A stretch of DNA of 64,000 nt, taken from the NCBI RefSeq assembly GCF_900182545.1, contig NZ_FXTJ01000001.1, positions 930,001 through 994,000 of the forward strand. The letters run 5' to 3'. The notes beneath the pieces were generated by a model that saw only the letters and a list, made by a program, of their open reading frames with translations, searched no databases and was not told where the DNA came from. The first letter of the stretch is position 1; each line of letters begins with the position of its first letter. The translations under genes were made by a program, and so were the position numbers. This document shows, in pieces, positions 41,985 through 50,387 of the stretch. The DNA comes from Geodermatophilus aquaeductus (GTDB lineage: Bacteria; Actinomycetota; Actinomycetes; Mycobacteriales; Geodermatophilaceae).

Positions 41985-42620
41985 ATGCGCCCGCTCACCG
42001 TCACCACGTTCCTGACCCTCGACGGCGTCGCCCAGGCCCCGGGCGGTCCGCAGGAGGACCCCTCCGGTGGCTTCCCGTACGGCGGCTGGCTGGTGCCCTT
42101 CGCCGACGAGGCGTTCGGGCAGCAGATGGACGCCTGGTTCCGCGGTGCCGAGGACTTCCTGCTCGGCCGCACGACCTACGAGATCTTCGCCGCGCACTGG
42201 CCGCACGTGGACGCCACCGGCGACCCGGTCGCGCAGGCGCTGCAGACGAAGACCAAGCACGTGGCCTCGCGGACGCTGACGTCCCTGGAGTGGAGCTCCG
42301 CCCGGCTGCTCGGCGCCGACGTGCCGGCCGCCGTCCGCGAGCTGAAGGCCGCCGACGGCGGCGAGCTGCAGGTGCACGGCTCGATCGGGCTGGTGCAGAC
42401 GCTGCTGGCCGAGGACCTGGTCGACGAGCTGCGGACCATCGTCTTCCCCGTGGTGCTCGGGCAGGGCAAGCGGCTGTTCGAGGGCGGGGCCGCGCCGCGC
42501 ACCTGGGAGCTGGTCTCCTCGGTGCAGACCTCGACCGGCGCGGTGATGACCGCCCACCGGCGCGTCGGCGAGGTGCGGACCGGCTCCTTCGCCCTGGAGG
42601 ACGCCGACACCACGGTTTGA
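41985..42620 (+). CDS. Dihydrofolate reductase-family (RibD C-terminal-like) protein
   Basis: 211 residues. RibD_C/DHFR fold: VTTFLTLDGVAQAPGGPQED at the N-terminus, FLLGRTTYEIFAAHWP (about 58-73), HGSIGLVQTLLAEDLVDELR and FPVVLGQGKRLFEGG. Stand-alone members of this family are NADPH-dependent reductases of unknown substrate, common in actinobacteria. The 150 bp upstream, which it shares with the divergent EAL gene, show no clear palindrome. Confidence 0.88.
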   Translation: MRPLTVTTFLTLDGVAQAPGGPQEDPSGGFPYGGWLVPFADEAFGQQMDAWFRGAEDFLLGRTTYEIFAAHWPHVDATGDPVAQALQTKTKHVASRTLTSLEWSSARLLGADVPAAVRELKAADGGELQVHGSIGLVQTLLAEDLVDELRTIVFPVVLGQGKRLFEGGAAPRTWELVSSVQTSTGAVMTAHRRVGEVRTGSFALEDADTTV

Positions 42621-42672
42621 TCCTCGGACCGACTCCGTGTACGGTCCTCCCGGCTGGGTTGGACAGTCCAAC
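42617..42672 (+). promoter_or_regulatory. Promoter with GTTGGAC-A-GTCCAAC operator before SDR
   Basis: TTGATC (42617-42622) and TACGGT (42640-42645), 17 bp apart, form a plausible -35/-10 pair. A perfect 15-bp palindrome GTTGGACAGTCCAAC (42658-42672) lies just past the expected start site and 20 bp before the GTG. TTGGAC-n-GTCCAA is a common TetR-type operator. No regulator gene is adjacent. Confidence 0.6.
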
Positions 42673-42691
42673 TGGGCCGGGAGGAGGACCC

Positions 42692-43384
42692 GTGGACATC
42701 GCCGCCACCACCGCCCTGGTCACAGGAGCCAACCGGGGCCTGGGCCGGGCGCTCGCGCTCGAGCTGCAGGCCCGCGGGGCCACCGTGTACGCCGGCGCGC
42801 GGGACCCCGACGCCGTCGACCTGCCCGGCGCCAAGGCCCTGGCGCTCGACGTGACCGACCCGGCGTCGGTCGCGGCCGCCGCCGCGGCCACCGGGGACGT
42901 GACGCTGCTGGTCAACAACGCCGGCGTCGGCACCGGTGTCGACCTGCTCGACGGCGATCTCGACGACGTCCGGCGCGAGCTCGACGTCAACTACCTGGGC
43001 GCGCTGGCGGTGACCCGTGCGTTCGTGCCCCAGCTGCCGGCCGGCGGCGGCGTGCTGAACGTCCTGTCCGTCCTGTCGTGGGTGGCGTTCCCCGGCACCG
43101 GCGCCTACTGCGCGTCGAAGTCCGCGGCGTGGGCGATGACCAACGCGCTGCGCGCCCAGCTGGCCCCTCGCGGCATCCGGGTGTCGGCCCTGCACGTCGG
43201 CTACATGGACACCGACATGACCGCCGGCATCGACGCCCCGAAGTCCGACCCGGCCGACGTCGCCCGGATCGCCGTCGACGGCCTGGCCGCCGGCAGCTAC
43301 GAGATCGTCGCCGACGAGGTCAGCCGGCGGGTGCAGGCCGGGCTGGCCGGCGGGGTCGCGGCGCTGTACCCCGCGCTGCCGTGA
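42692..43384 (+). CDS. Short-chain dehydrogenase/reductase
   Basis: 230 residues from GTG 42692 behind GGAGGAGG. Motifs: TGANRGLGRALALEL (cofactor), A-R-D-P for NADP, LLVNNAGVG (about 71-79), catalytic Ser in LSVLSWVAFP and Y-x-x-x-K in YCASKSAAW. Coupled to the following thioesterase by a GTGA overlap at 43381-43384. Expression is probably controlled from the TTGGAC operator by an unlinked TetR protein. Substrate unknown. Confidence 0.92.
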   Translation: MDIAATTALVTGANRGLGRALALELQARGATVYAGARDPDAVDLPGAKALALDVTDPASVAAAAAATGDVTLLVNNAGVGTGVDLLDGDLDDVRRELDVNYLGALAVTRAFVPQLPAGGGVLNVLSVLSWVAFPGTGAYCASKSAAWAMTNALRAQLAPRGIRVSALHVGYMDTDMTAGIDAPKSDPADVARIAVDGLAAGSYEIVADEVSRRVQAGLAGGVAALYPALP

Positions 43385-44133
43385 CCGCCGTCACCGCGAC
43401 CCCCGCGACCGGGCTGGTCTTCGACCCGAGCTGGCGGTCCTTCACGCACGTGCAGGGCGGGCTGGTGGTCGGGCACCTCCTGGCCGCCGCCGCGGACCTG
43501 GCCGGCGCCGCTCCGCGTGCGGTCACCGCCCACCTGCTCGCCGGGGTGGAGCCCGGGACGCCGACGTCGGTCGACGCCGTCGCCGACCGGGCCGGGACCA
43601 CCGGCAGCGTCCGCGCCACGATGAGCCAGGACGGGCAGCTGCGCGCCGTCGCCCAGGTCCTGACGCTGGCCCGCCCGGCGTCCCCGGTCACCGAGCCGGT
43701 GCCCGTGCCGCCGGGCCCGGCGGTCCGCGACGGCGTCCCGTTCCAGCTCCCGCGCGACTTCGTGCCGATCGCCGACCACACCGAGATCCGCGCGCTCGGC
43801 TCCTCGCGCCCGCTGGCCGGCGGTCCCGAGCCGCGGCTGTCGGGGTGGGTGCGCATCGACGGCGACCTCCCGCCGCTGGTGCAGCTCGGCGTCCTGATCG
43901 ACGCGCTGCCGCCGTCGCTGTTCGCCGTGCGCACCACGCCGGCCGCGATGCCGACCGTGGAGCTCACCGCGCACCTCGCCGGCCCGCCGCCGGAGACCGG
44001 CGCCTGGGTGCGCATCGACCAGGTGACCACCTGGGCCGACGGCGACGTCGCGGTGGACGACGCCGAGCTGCGCGCCGTCGACGGCTCGCTCGTGGCCCGC
44101 GCCCGCCAGACCCGCCGGCTGCTCTCGCGCTGA
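43381..44133 (+). CDS. Acyl-CoA thioesterase-like double-hotdog protein
   Basis: 250 residues from GTG 43381, overlapping the SDR stop. Two hotdog halves: an N-terminal one with THVQGGLVVGHLLAAAADLAGAAPRAVTAHLL and a C-terminal one with PLVQLGVLIDALPPSLFAV, followed by MPTVELTAHLAGPPP. This is the TesB/'thioesterase family protein' layout (4HBT_3-type). It probably hydrolyses an acyl-CoA. Pairing with an SDR suggests a small acyl or lipid-modifying unit. Confidence 0.82.
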   Translation: MTAVTATPATGLVFDPSWRSFTHVQGGLVVGHLLAAAADLAGAAPRAVTAHLLAGVEPGTPTSVDAVADRAGTTGSVRATMSQDGQLRAVAQVLTLARPASPVTEPVPVPPGPAVRDGVPFQLPRDFVPIADHTEIRALGSSRPLAGGPEPRLSGWVRIDGDLPPLVQLGVLIDALPPSLFAVRTTPAAMPTVELTAHLAGPPPETGAWVRIDQVTTWADGDVAVDDAELRAVDGSLVARARQTRRLLSR

Positions 44134-44141
44134 CGCCCCGC

Positions 44142-44816
44142 TCAGCCCTCCAGCAGGCCGGCCTCGTGGGCGAGGATCGCCGCCTGCGTGCGGTTGGCCA
44201 GGTCGAGCTTGGTGAGCAGCCGGGAGACGTAGGTCTTCACGGTGGCCTCGCTGACGAACAGCCGGCCGGCGAGCTCGGCGTTGGACCCCCCGCTGCCGAG
44301 CAGGGCGAGCACCTCGCGCTCGCGGTCGGACAGCGCGGCCACCCGCTGCAGCGCCTCGGCCCGGCGGGGCGTCGCGCGGCTGCCGACGTAGGACGCGATC
44401 AGCCCGGCGGTGACGGCGGGGGAGAGGGTCGCCGTCCCGTCGGCGACCGCCCGCACGGCCGCGGCGATCTGTCGCGGCGGGGTGTCCTTGAGCAGGAAGC
44501 CGGCGGCTCCGGCGGCCAGCGCCGCGTAGACGTACTCGTCGACGTGGAAGGTGGTGAGGACGGCGACCTGCGGCGGGTCGGGCAGCGCGAGGATCTCCCG
44601 GGTGGCGGTCAGGCCGTCCGTGCCGGGCATGCGGATGTCGGTGAGCACGACGTCGGGGCGCAGCTCGCGCGCCGCGGCCACGCCCGCGGCACCGTCGCCG
44701 GCCTCGCCGACGACGTCCATGTCGCCGGCCGCCTCCAGCACGGTGCGCAGGCCGAAGCGGACCAGCTCCTCGTCGTCGACCAGCAGCACCCGGATCCGCC
44801 GGGCGTCGGCGCTCAT
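44142..44816 (-). CDS. NarL/LuxR-type response regulator
   Basis: 224 residues from ATG 44816. Receiver domain about 8-125: LLVDDEELVR acidic pocket, phospho-acceptor Asp in VVLTDIRMPGTDG (about residue 60) and Lys in GFLLKDTPP. C-terminal LuxR HTH about 160-220: ALSDREREVLALLGSGGSNAELAGRLFVSEATVKTYVSRLLTKL. Its start overlaps the sensor kinase stop (ATGA). Divergent from an ABC transporter that it probably controls. Confidence 0.95.
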   Translation of the reverse strand: MSADARRIRVLLVDDEELVRFGLRTVLEAAGDMDVVGEAGDGAAGVAAARELRPDVVLTDIRMPGTDGLTATREILALPDPPQVAVLTTFHVDEYVYAALAAGAAGFLLKDTPPRQIAAAVRAVADGTATLSPAVTAGLIASYVGSRATPRRAEALQRVAALSDREREVLALLGSGGSNAELAGRLFVSEATVKTYVSRLLTKLDLANRTQAAILAHEAGLLEG

Positions 44817-45958
44817 GCCGGCAGCACCGCCTCGACGCCGAAGCCGCCGTCGAGCCGCGGCTCGGCGCTCAGCTGCCCGCCGAGGGTGCGGACCCGCTCG
44901 GTCAGCCCGACGAGGCCGAAGCCGCCGCCGGGGACGGCGGTGGGGGTGCGGGCCGGCGGGCCGTTGACCACGCGCACCCGCAGCTCGCCGGGCCGCCGCT
45001 CGACGCACACGCGCACCGGCGCGTCGGGGGCGTGCCGCCCGGCGTTGGTCAGTGCCTCCTGCACGATGCGGTACGCCGCCCGGCCGACGACGGGGTCGAC
45101 CGGTGCGGTCCCCTCCGCGGGCCCGGTCCAGTCGACCGCCATCCCGGCGTCCCGGGCGGACCCGACCAGCCGCGGCAGGTCGGCCAGCCCGGGCTGCGGG
45201 CCCAGCGGCGCGGCCTCGTCGACCTCCTCCGCGCGCAGCACGCCGACCATCTGCCGCAGCTCCTCCAGTGCCTGCCGTCCCGCCGTCTGCACCTGACCGG
45301 CCAGCTGCTCCACCCGCCCGGGGTCCCCGGCGGCCACCTCGATGGCGCCGGCCTGCAGCACCATGAGGCTCACCCGGTGCCCGACGGCGTCGTGCATCTC
45401 GCGGGCGATCCGGGTGCGCTCGGAGACGACGGCGTTGCGGGCCAGCAGCTCGCGCTCGGTCTCAGCGCGCACCGCCCGCTCGCGCAGCGCCTCGAGCAGC
45501 AGCGCGCGGGTCCGCTGCCAGATCCCCAGCGCCGCGGGCAGGACGAGGGCGATGGCCACCCCGCCGAGGGCCCCCACCGCCTCCTCCGGCGTGCCGATGG
45601 CCCAGGGCTGGACGAGCGCGACCGTCCCGAGCGCGCCGGCGGCGATGCGCACCGGCCACCGGCCCTCGTAGCGGCCGACCGCGTAGGCGGTGAGCAGCAT
45701 GCCGGCGGTCAGCGCCGGGACCAGCGCCCCGAGGGCGGCACCGATGACGAACGGCACCACCGGCGCCGACCGCCGGAAGAGGAACAGGGTCACGACCAGC
45801 AGCAGGCCGCCGACGACGAGGACGGCGTCCGGCGTCAGCTCGGCCTCGGGGGTGACCACGCCGACGACGACGGTCGCGGTGCTGACCAGCGCGATCAGGG
45901 CCTCGAACCCGATGCTGCCCGCGCGGAGACCGGGCCAGACGCGCTCCCGGAACCCCAT
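44813..45958 (-). CDS. Sensor histidine kinase (NarX/DesK type)
   Basis: 381 residues. The N-terminal half holds four or five membrane helices (e.g. FEALIALVSTATVVVGVV, AVLVVGGLLLVVTLFLF, AGALGTVALVQPWAIG). The HisKA_3 box is RTIAREMHDAVGHRVSLM-like, with phospho-acceptor His about residue 196. The HATPase has QEALTNAGRHAP (N-box) and GGGFGLVGLTERV (G-box). Works with the response regulator downstream. The architecture matches the cell-envelope-stress two-component systems that sit beside ABC exporters. Confidence 0.93.
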   Translation of the reverse strand: MGFRERVWPGLRAGSIGFEALIALVSTATVVVGVVTPEAELTPDAVLVVGGLLLVVTLFLFRRSAPVVPFVIGAALGALVPALTAGMLLTAYAVGRYEGRWPVRIAAGALGTVALVQPWAIGTPEEAVGALGGVAIALVLPAALGIWQRTRALLLEALRERAVRAETERELLARNAVVSERTRIAREMHDAVGHRVSLMVLQAGAIEVAAGDPGRVEQLAGQVQTAGRQALEELRQMVGVLRAEEVDEAAPLGPQPGLADLPRLVGSARDAGMAVDWTGPAEGTAPVDPVVGRAAYRIVQEALTNAGRHAPDAPVRVCVERRPGELRVRVVNGPPARTPTAVPGGGFGLVGLTERVRTLGGQLSAEPRLDGGFGVEAVLPA

Positions 45959-46014
45959 GCCGGGAGCGTATGCAGCGCGGGGCCGGCGGCGGGTCGGCCG
46001 GTCGTCTCGCCTGC

Positions 46015-46035
46015 GTGTCCTCTTTCGGATGACAC
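46015..46035. promoter_or_regulatory. GTGTC-n11-GACAC inverted repeat in divergent promoter
   Basis: GTGTCC and TGACAC arms flank TCTTTCGGA in the 194-bp gap between the sensor kinase and the ABC ATPase. It is a candidate binding site for the response regulator. Arms are short, so the call is tentative. Confidence 0.35.
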
Positions 46036-46152
46036 GGGATCGCCCGCTCGTCGCCGCAGGTCGAGCCCCGCGGCCGACGCGGCCGGGGGGACCGCGCGGC
46101 CACTCTCGACGCCGTGACCGGACCGGCCGGTCGAGACCCGCAGGAGGTCCCC

Positions 46153-47022
46153 GTGATCGAGGTCAGCGGACTGACCAAGCAGTACGACTCCCGGACCGTC
46201 GTCGACGACGTGTCCTTCGTCCTCGAGCCCGGCACCGTGACCGGCTTCCTCGGTCCCAACGGCGCCGGCAAGAGCACGACGCTGCGGATGATGACCGGCC
46301 TCGTGCCGGCCACCGCGGGCAGCACCCGGATCGACGGGCGGCCCTACGACGCGCTGGCCAACCCGGCCGCCGTCGTCGGCACCCTGCTCGACGCCTCCGC
46401 CGTCCACCCGGGCCGCACCGGGCGCACCCACCTGCGGCTGATGGCGGCGACCATCGGGGTGCCGGCCGCGCGCGCCGACGAGGTGCTCGAGCTGGTCGGC
46501 CTCACCCCCGCCGCGGGGCGCCGGATCGGCGGCTACTCGCTGGGCATGCGGCAGCGCCTGGGCATCGCCGGCGCGCTGCTGGCCGACCCGCCGGTGCTGG
46601 TGTTCGACGAACCGGCCAACGGGCTCGATCCCGAGGGCATCCGCTGGATGCGCGACCTGCTGCGCGGCCACGCGGCCCGCGGCGGCACGGTGCTGCTGTC
46701 CTCGCACCTGCTCGGCGAGGTCGAGTCGACCGTCGACCGGCTGCTCGTCATCGGCACCGGCCGGATCGTCGCCGACGGGCCGGTCAGCGACCTGCTCGGC
46801 AGCGAGGGGACGGCCGTGCACGCCGCCGACCCGGCCGCGCTCACCGCGGCGCTGGAGACCGCCGGGTTCCACGTGCAACACGGAGCCGACGGCGCCCTCG
46901 TCGTACCCGGCGCCGAGCCCGGCGAGGTCGGCGTGGTCGCCGCGGCGGGCGGCCACGTGCTCACCGACCTGCGCCCGGTCCGCCGCGGCATCGAGGACCT
47001 GTTCTTCCAGCTCACCGCCTGA
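46153..47022 (+). CDS. ABC transporter ATPase
   Basis: 289 residues from GTG 46153, with AGGAGG five to six bases upstream; an upstream GTG at 46114 in frame lacks a ribosome site. Walker A GPNGAGKST (about 34-42), Q-loop region TLLDASAVHPGRTG, signature YSLGMRQRLGIAG, Walker B VLVFDEPANGLDPEG and H-loop LSSHLLGE. C-terminal domain of the BceA/drug-export type follows. It pairs with the permease at 47059 to form an exporter for antibiotics or lipids, under the adjacent two-component system. Confidence 0.95.
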   Translation: MIEVSGLTKQYDSRTVVDDVSFVLEPGTVTGFLGPNGAGKSTTLRMMTGLVPATAGSTRIDGRPYDALANPAAVVGTLLDASAVHPGRTGRTHLRLMAATIGVPAARADEVLELVGLTPAAGRRIGGYSLGMRQRLGIAGALLADPPVLVFDEPANGLDPEGIRWMRDLLRGHAARGGTVLLSSHLLGEVESTVDRLLVIGTGRIVADGPVSDLLGSEGTAVHAADPAALTAALETAGFHVQHGADGALVVPGAEPGEVGVVAAAGGHVLTDLRPVRRGIEDLFFQLTA

Positions 47023-47058
47023 TCCCCCTGCCCCCTCCTCCCTCCCTGGAGACCCGCC

Positions 47059-47838
47059 ATGACCACCGCCTCCGCTTCCGCTCTCGCTCTCGCCCCCGTG
47101 TCCACCACCGTCCGGCCGCCGGTGCGGGCCGGCGCGCCGTCGCCGGCCGCCCTCGTGGCCATCGAGGTGCGCAAGTCCCTGTCCACCCGCTCGGGGCGCT
47201 CGCTCGCCGTCGCCTCGATGCTGCTGGCCCCCGCGGCCACCGCGATCGTCGCGGGCGCCAGCGACGAGTCCCTCGGCTCGGTCGTCGGGCCGCTCGGCGT
47301 GATGGGCATGCTCACCGGCCTGGTGCTGCTGTCGCTGGGCGTGCTGTCCACGGCCGGTGAGTGGACCCACCGCACGGTGCAGACGACCTACCTGCTCGTC
47401 CCGCGCCGCGGCCGGGTGCTGGCCGCCAAGACGGTCGCCGTCGCGCTGATCGGCGCGGTCGCCGCGGCGGTCGCCGTCGCGCTGACCGCGGCCGTCCTCG
47501 CCGGCATGGTCGACGGCGCTTCCTGGGACGGCGCCGGCCGCGCGGTCGGGGTGTTCGTCGCCGCCGGCGCGGTGTTCGCGGTGACCGGGGCCGGCGTCGG
47601 GGCCGCGCTGGCCAACACGCCGGCCGCCCTGACCTCGCTGTACCTGGTGATCCTCGGCGTCCTGCCGGTCGTCCGGACCTTCAAGCCCGAGGTCGGCTCG
47701 AAGCTGGACCCGGCCGAGGCGGTGCTCGCCCTGTCGCAGGGCCAGGCGCAGACGCAGTCGGTCCTGGTCCTCACCGGGTGGGTCGTCGTCGCCCTGGTCG
47801 CCGGTGCCGTCGTCACCCGCCGCCGCGCGGTGGCCTGA
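47059..47838 (+). CDS. ABC transporter permease
   Basis: 259 residues from ATG 47059, 36 bp after the ATPase and with a CTGGAGA ribosome site. Six membrane segments are seen, including SLAVASMLLAPAATAIVAG, GPLGVMGMLTGLVLLSLGVLS, TVAVALIGAVAAAVAVALTAAV and VLVLTGWVVVALVAGAVV. The EWTHRTVQTTYLLVPRRGRVLAAK loop between helices 2 and 3 is the ABC-2-type coupling region. Forms the channel for the ATPase upstream. Confidence 0.9.
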   Translation: MTTASASALALAPVSTTVRPPVRAGAPSPAALVAIEVRKSLSTRSGRSLAVASMLLAPAATAIVAGASDESLGSVVGPLGVMGMLTGLVLLSLGVLSTAGEWTHRTVQTTYLLVPRRGRVLAAKTVAVALIGAVAAAVAVALTAAVLAGMVDGASWDGAGRAVGVFVAAGAVFAVTGAGVGAALANTPAALTSLYLVILGVLPVVRTFKPEVGSKLDPAEAVLALSQGQAQTQSVLVLTGWVVVALVAGAVVTRRRAVA

Positions 47839-47888
47839 CCGCCGCAGTTCCCGACGAGGACGGTCCTGGCTCCGGCCGGGGCCGCCCT

Positions 47889-47910
47889 CGGCGTTCCCGC
47901 GGGAACGCCG
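47889..47910. repeat. GTTCCCGCGGGAAC palindrome, copy 1 (22 bp perfect)
   Basis: CGGCGTTCCCG and its exact complement, 8 bp after the stop of the HNH gene and 51 bp after the permease stop. It is convergent between them, so it may terminate. Copies 2 and 3 are at 49487 and 50323. Confidence 0.8.
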
Positions 47911-47918
47911 CCCGGCGC

Positions 47919-49418
47919 TCAGGCCACCGCCGACAGCCCGCCGCCGTTCCCGGCGCGCAGCCGGCGCTCGAGGTCTCGGTTGCCCAACAGGACCCCGACG
48001 ACGTAGGACAGGCTCATCCGCTCCCCGCCGACGGCCAGGGTGTCGGGCAGGTCGGGCGCCCGGTCGGGGAAGAGCAGCCGGGTGACCGGGGAGGAGGCGG
48101 CGGCGTCCGGGCGCGGCTCCCCGAGCGGACCGTCCGGCGCGCCCCCGGTGTCGCCGGCGCCGGCCGTTCCTCCGACGCCGGCGATGAAGGCGACGTCCGC
48201 GGGGCCCCACACCCGGCGGCCGTCGGGCGTGACGGCGACCAGTTCACCCGCCCGCCGGGTCATGACCAGGTCGAGGTCGTGCGCCAGGCCGTGGTCGGCG
48301 TCGCACAGCAGCACCATGTTGTCGACGTCGGTGGCGCCGCCGAACAGCCAGTGCCGCAGGTGGTGGGCGTGCAGGCGCTCGACCCGCCGCTCGGGGCAGC
48401 CGGGGCGGGCGCAGCCGCCGTCGCGCCGGAACAGCGCCCGCCGCTGCGCCCGGGTGGCGAACCGCCGGGCCCGGCCCACGGCCAGCGGCTCGCGGCCCCG
48501 CGACAGCATCGTCACCACCGTGGCCTCGCAGAGCATCCGCCGGACCCGGGCCGCGTGCAGCGGCGGGCCGCCCTCCAGGTGGGCCCGGCCTGCCGCGGCG
48601 TCATCGGCGAGCACCGCGGCGTCGACGTGGACCACCACCTCGCGCCGCGGTGGGTCGCCGGCCCTGCGGTCGACCTCCGGGAGGGCGGCGGCGAGCCGGG
48701 CGGCCGCGGCGCAGCGGCGCTCGGCCGTCCGCTCGCGGGCGAGCGCCACCTCGTCGCGGTCGTCCGCCGGCCCGTCGGCGTCCGCGTCGGTGTCCCCGGC
48801 GCCAGCCGCCGTCCGCTCCGCCGCCGTCCGCTCCGCCGCCGTCCGCTTCGCCGCGGCCCGGTCGCGGCGGGCAGCGCGCTCGGCCTCCGCGTCGATGCCG
48901 GCGAGGAAGGCGGCGCCCTCCTCGGCGTCCAGGCACATCCGGACGTGCAGCATCCCGTCGTCGTCCCACCAGTGCTCGAAGCGGCGCTTGGCGCGCACGG
49001 TGTCCTCGTCGACCGCGTCCGAGCGACGCCACTCCCGGACCACCCGCTCGACCTGGGCGGCCGTGGTCTCGGCGGCCAGCTCCAGCAGGGCGGCCTCGGT
49101 GTCGGGCTCGGCGACCCGGGTCAGCGCACGGACCTTCGAGTAGGACAGCCGCCCGGAGGCGAAGGCGGCCCGGATCCGCGGCAGCCGGGTCAGCGCCCGC
49201 GCCACGCGCACGTGCTCCCGTGCCGTGCCGGGGGAGAGGCCGCACTGCCAGGCCAGCCAGTGCGCGCAGGACCGGATGCCGGCCCCACCCCAGCCCTCCC
49301 GGCGGTCGAACTCGGCGATCAGTGCGAGCCAGGCCGCCGTGGCGGCGGCCAGCCGCACCGCGGCGCCGGTGATGCGCCGGGCGAGCTCGTCCAGCGGCAG
49401 GTCGGTCGCGTCGGTCAT
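47919..49418 (-). CDS. DUF222 / 13E12-family HNH endonuclease, SOS-controlled
   Basis: 499 residues from ATG 49418 behind GAGGAGGAG. The N-terminal DUF222 region (about 1-290) has SCAHWLAWQCGLSPGTAREHVRVA and LSYSKVRALTRVA. The HNH nuclease (about 365-425) has a zinc knuckle CARPGCPERRVERLHAHHLRHW, then ATDVDNMVLLC and CDADHGLAHD. Residues 195-215 hold a short TAAER tandem repeat. DUF222-HNH genes are multi-copy in actinobacterial genomes (the 13E12 repeat of Mycobacterium). A perfect actinobacterial SOS box lies 10 bp upstream and two GTTCCCGCGGGAAC palindromes bracket the gene, so it may be a selfish or damage-induced element. Confidence 0.92.
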   Translation of the reverse strand: MTDATDLPLDELARRITGAAVRLAAATAAWLALIAEFDRREGWGGAGIRSCAHWLAWQCGLSPGTAREHVRVARALTRLPRIRAAFASGRLSYSKVRALTRVAEPDTEAALLELAAETTAAQVERVVREWRRSDAVDEDTVRAKRRFEHWWDDDGMLHVRMCLDAEEGAAFLAGIDAEAERAARRDRAAAKRTAAERTAAERTAAGAGDTDADADGPADDRDEVALARERTAERRCAAAARLAAALPEVDRRAGDPPRREVVVHVDAAVLADDAAAGRAHLEGGPPLHAARVRRMLCEATVVTMLSRGREPLAVGRARRFATRAQRRALFRRDGGCARPGCPERRVERLHAHHLRHWLFGGATDVDNMVLLCDADHGLAHDLDLVMTRRAGELVAVTPDGRRVWGPADVAFIAGVGGTAGAGDTGGAPDGPLGEPRPDAAASSPVTRLLFPDRAPDLPDTLAVGGERMSLSYVVGVLLGNRDLERRLRAGNGGGLSAVA

Positions 49419-49428
49419 GCGCTCCTCC

Positions 49429-49444
49429 TCGAACACGTGTTCGA
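49429..49444 (-). promoter_or_regulatory. LexA SOS box upstream of HNH gene
   Basis: TCGAACACGTGTTCGA, a perfect 16-bp palindrome that fits the actinobacterial LexA consensus TCGAAC-n4-GTTCGA. It sits 10 bp before ATG 49418, between the expected promoter and the ribosome site. LexA should repress the HNH gene until DNA is damaged. SOS boxes before 13E12-family genes are known in Mycobacterium tuberculosis. Confidence 0.85.
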
Positions 49445-49486
49445 CACCATACGAGGAGGGTCCGACAGAACCGCAGGTCAGCGGCG

Positions 49487-49512
49487 CGGGACGTTCCCGC
49501 GGGAACGCCCCG
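49487..49512. repeat. GTTCCCGCGGGAAC palindrome, copy 2
   Basis: A 26-bp palindrome with a single mismatched pair (CGTTCCCGCGGGAACG core at 49492-49507), 69 bp upstream of the HNH start and 69 bp upstream of the hydrolase start at 49581. With copy 1 it brackets the HNH gene. Confidence 0.8.
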
Positions 49513-49580
49513 GGAAAGCGCGTGCCGGATGCCGTCGCGCCTGGTTGGCTGCCGCCCGGGCCGGCTGATCGGGAGGGCGC

Positions 49581-50387
49581 ATGGAGACCACGGTCGTCAC
49601 GGCGGACGGCGTCCCGCTGCACGTGCGCACCGGCGGGGACGGCGGCCGCCCGGTGGTCCTGCTGCACGGTGGCGGGCGCTCGGTCGCCGACTGGGACGAC
49701 GTCGCGGCGGGCAGCGCGCTCGGGTACGCGCCGGTGGCCGTCGACCTGCGCGGGCACGGCGGCACGCCTCCGGCGCCGTGGTCGTGGCCGACCGCGGTGG
49801 CCGACGTCGCCGCCGTCGTGGAGCGGCTCGGGCTGGACCGGCCCGCCGTGGTGGGCCACTCGCTCGGCGGCATGGTCGCGGCGCTGTGGGCCACCGAGCA
49901 CTCCGAGTGCCCGCTGGCGGTCAACGCCGACGGGCACGGCAACCCGACCCGCGCCGACCAGTACGCGGGCGCGCCCGAGCCGGCCGCGGTCGCCGCGTTG
50001 CAGGAGACTCTCGAGGGCATGCGCGCCGGGCTGGATCCGCAGATGGCCGAGGTGATGCGCGCGATCGAGGCGCTCGACCTGTTCGACGTCTACGCCCGGG
50101 CCCGGTGCCCGCTGGTGGTCGTGCGCGGCGGGGAGTCGATGGCCGAGCTGCTCCCGGGTGCGGCGCAGCCGGCGTGGAGCGCCTACGAGCGGTGGGTCCT
50201 CGACCGGCTGACGGCGACCGCGGAGGCCGCGGAGCTGGTCGACCTGGTGGTGACGCCCACCGCGCACGACGTCCACCTCGAGCGGCCCGACCTGCTGGTC
50301 TCCCTCGTCGACCGCTACCTGCGCGTTCCCGCGGGAACGCCCGGCGTCACTCCAGGCCGCCCCGCGCGACCAGCTGGCGGGCGATGA
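49581..50387 (+). CDS. Alpha/beta hydrolase
   Basis: 268 residues from ATG 49581. LLHGGGRSVADW oxyanion segment (about residues 31-42), VDLRGHGGTP, nucleophile Ser in VGHSLGGMVA (about 94-103), RCPLVVVRGGES where the acid normally follows, and catalytic His in TPTAHDVHLERPDLL. The acid position reads G-G-E, so the triad may use Glu. The final roughly 20 residues (after VDRYLR) are encoded by the third GTTCCCGCGGGAAC palindrome and overlap the convergent acyl-CoA dehydrogenase by 41 bp. The natural C-terminus was probably extended by insertion of that repeat. Confidence 0.82.
   Translation: METTVVTADGVPLHVRTGGDGGRPVVLLHGGGRSVADWDDVAAGSALGYAPVAVDLRGHGGTPPAPWSWPTAVADVAAVVERLGLDRPAVVGHSLGGMVAALWATEHSECPLAVNADGHGNPTRADQYAGAPEPAAVAALQETLEGMRAGLDPQMAEVMRAIEALDLFDVYARARCPLVVVRGGESMAELLPGAAQPAWSAYERWVLDRLTATAEAAELVDLVVTPTAHDVHLERPDLLVSLVDRYLRVPAGTPGVTPGRPARPAGGR
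50323..50340. repeat. GTTCCCGCGGGAAC palindrome, copy 3 (18 bp perfect)
   Basis: GCGTTCCCG and its exact complement inside the 3' end of the hydrolase, just before the convergent acyl-CoA dehydrogenase stop (50347). It encodes residues of the hydrolase tail. Confidence 0.8.

Noticed and set aside
48805..48850. Three 15-bp repeats in the HNH gene, considered as an attachment site
   Set aside because: They are in-frame codon repeats encoding a TAAER motif in a variable linker between DUF222 and HNH domains.
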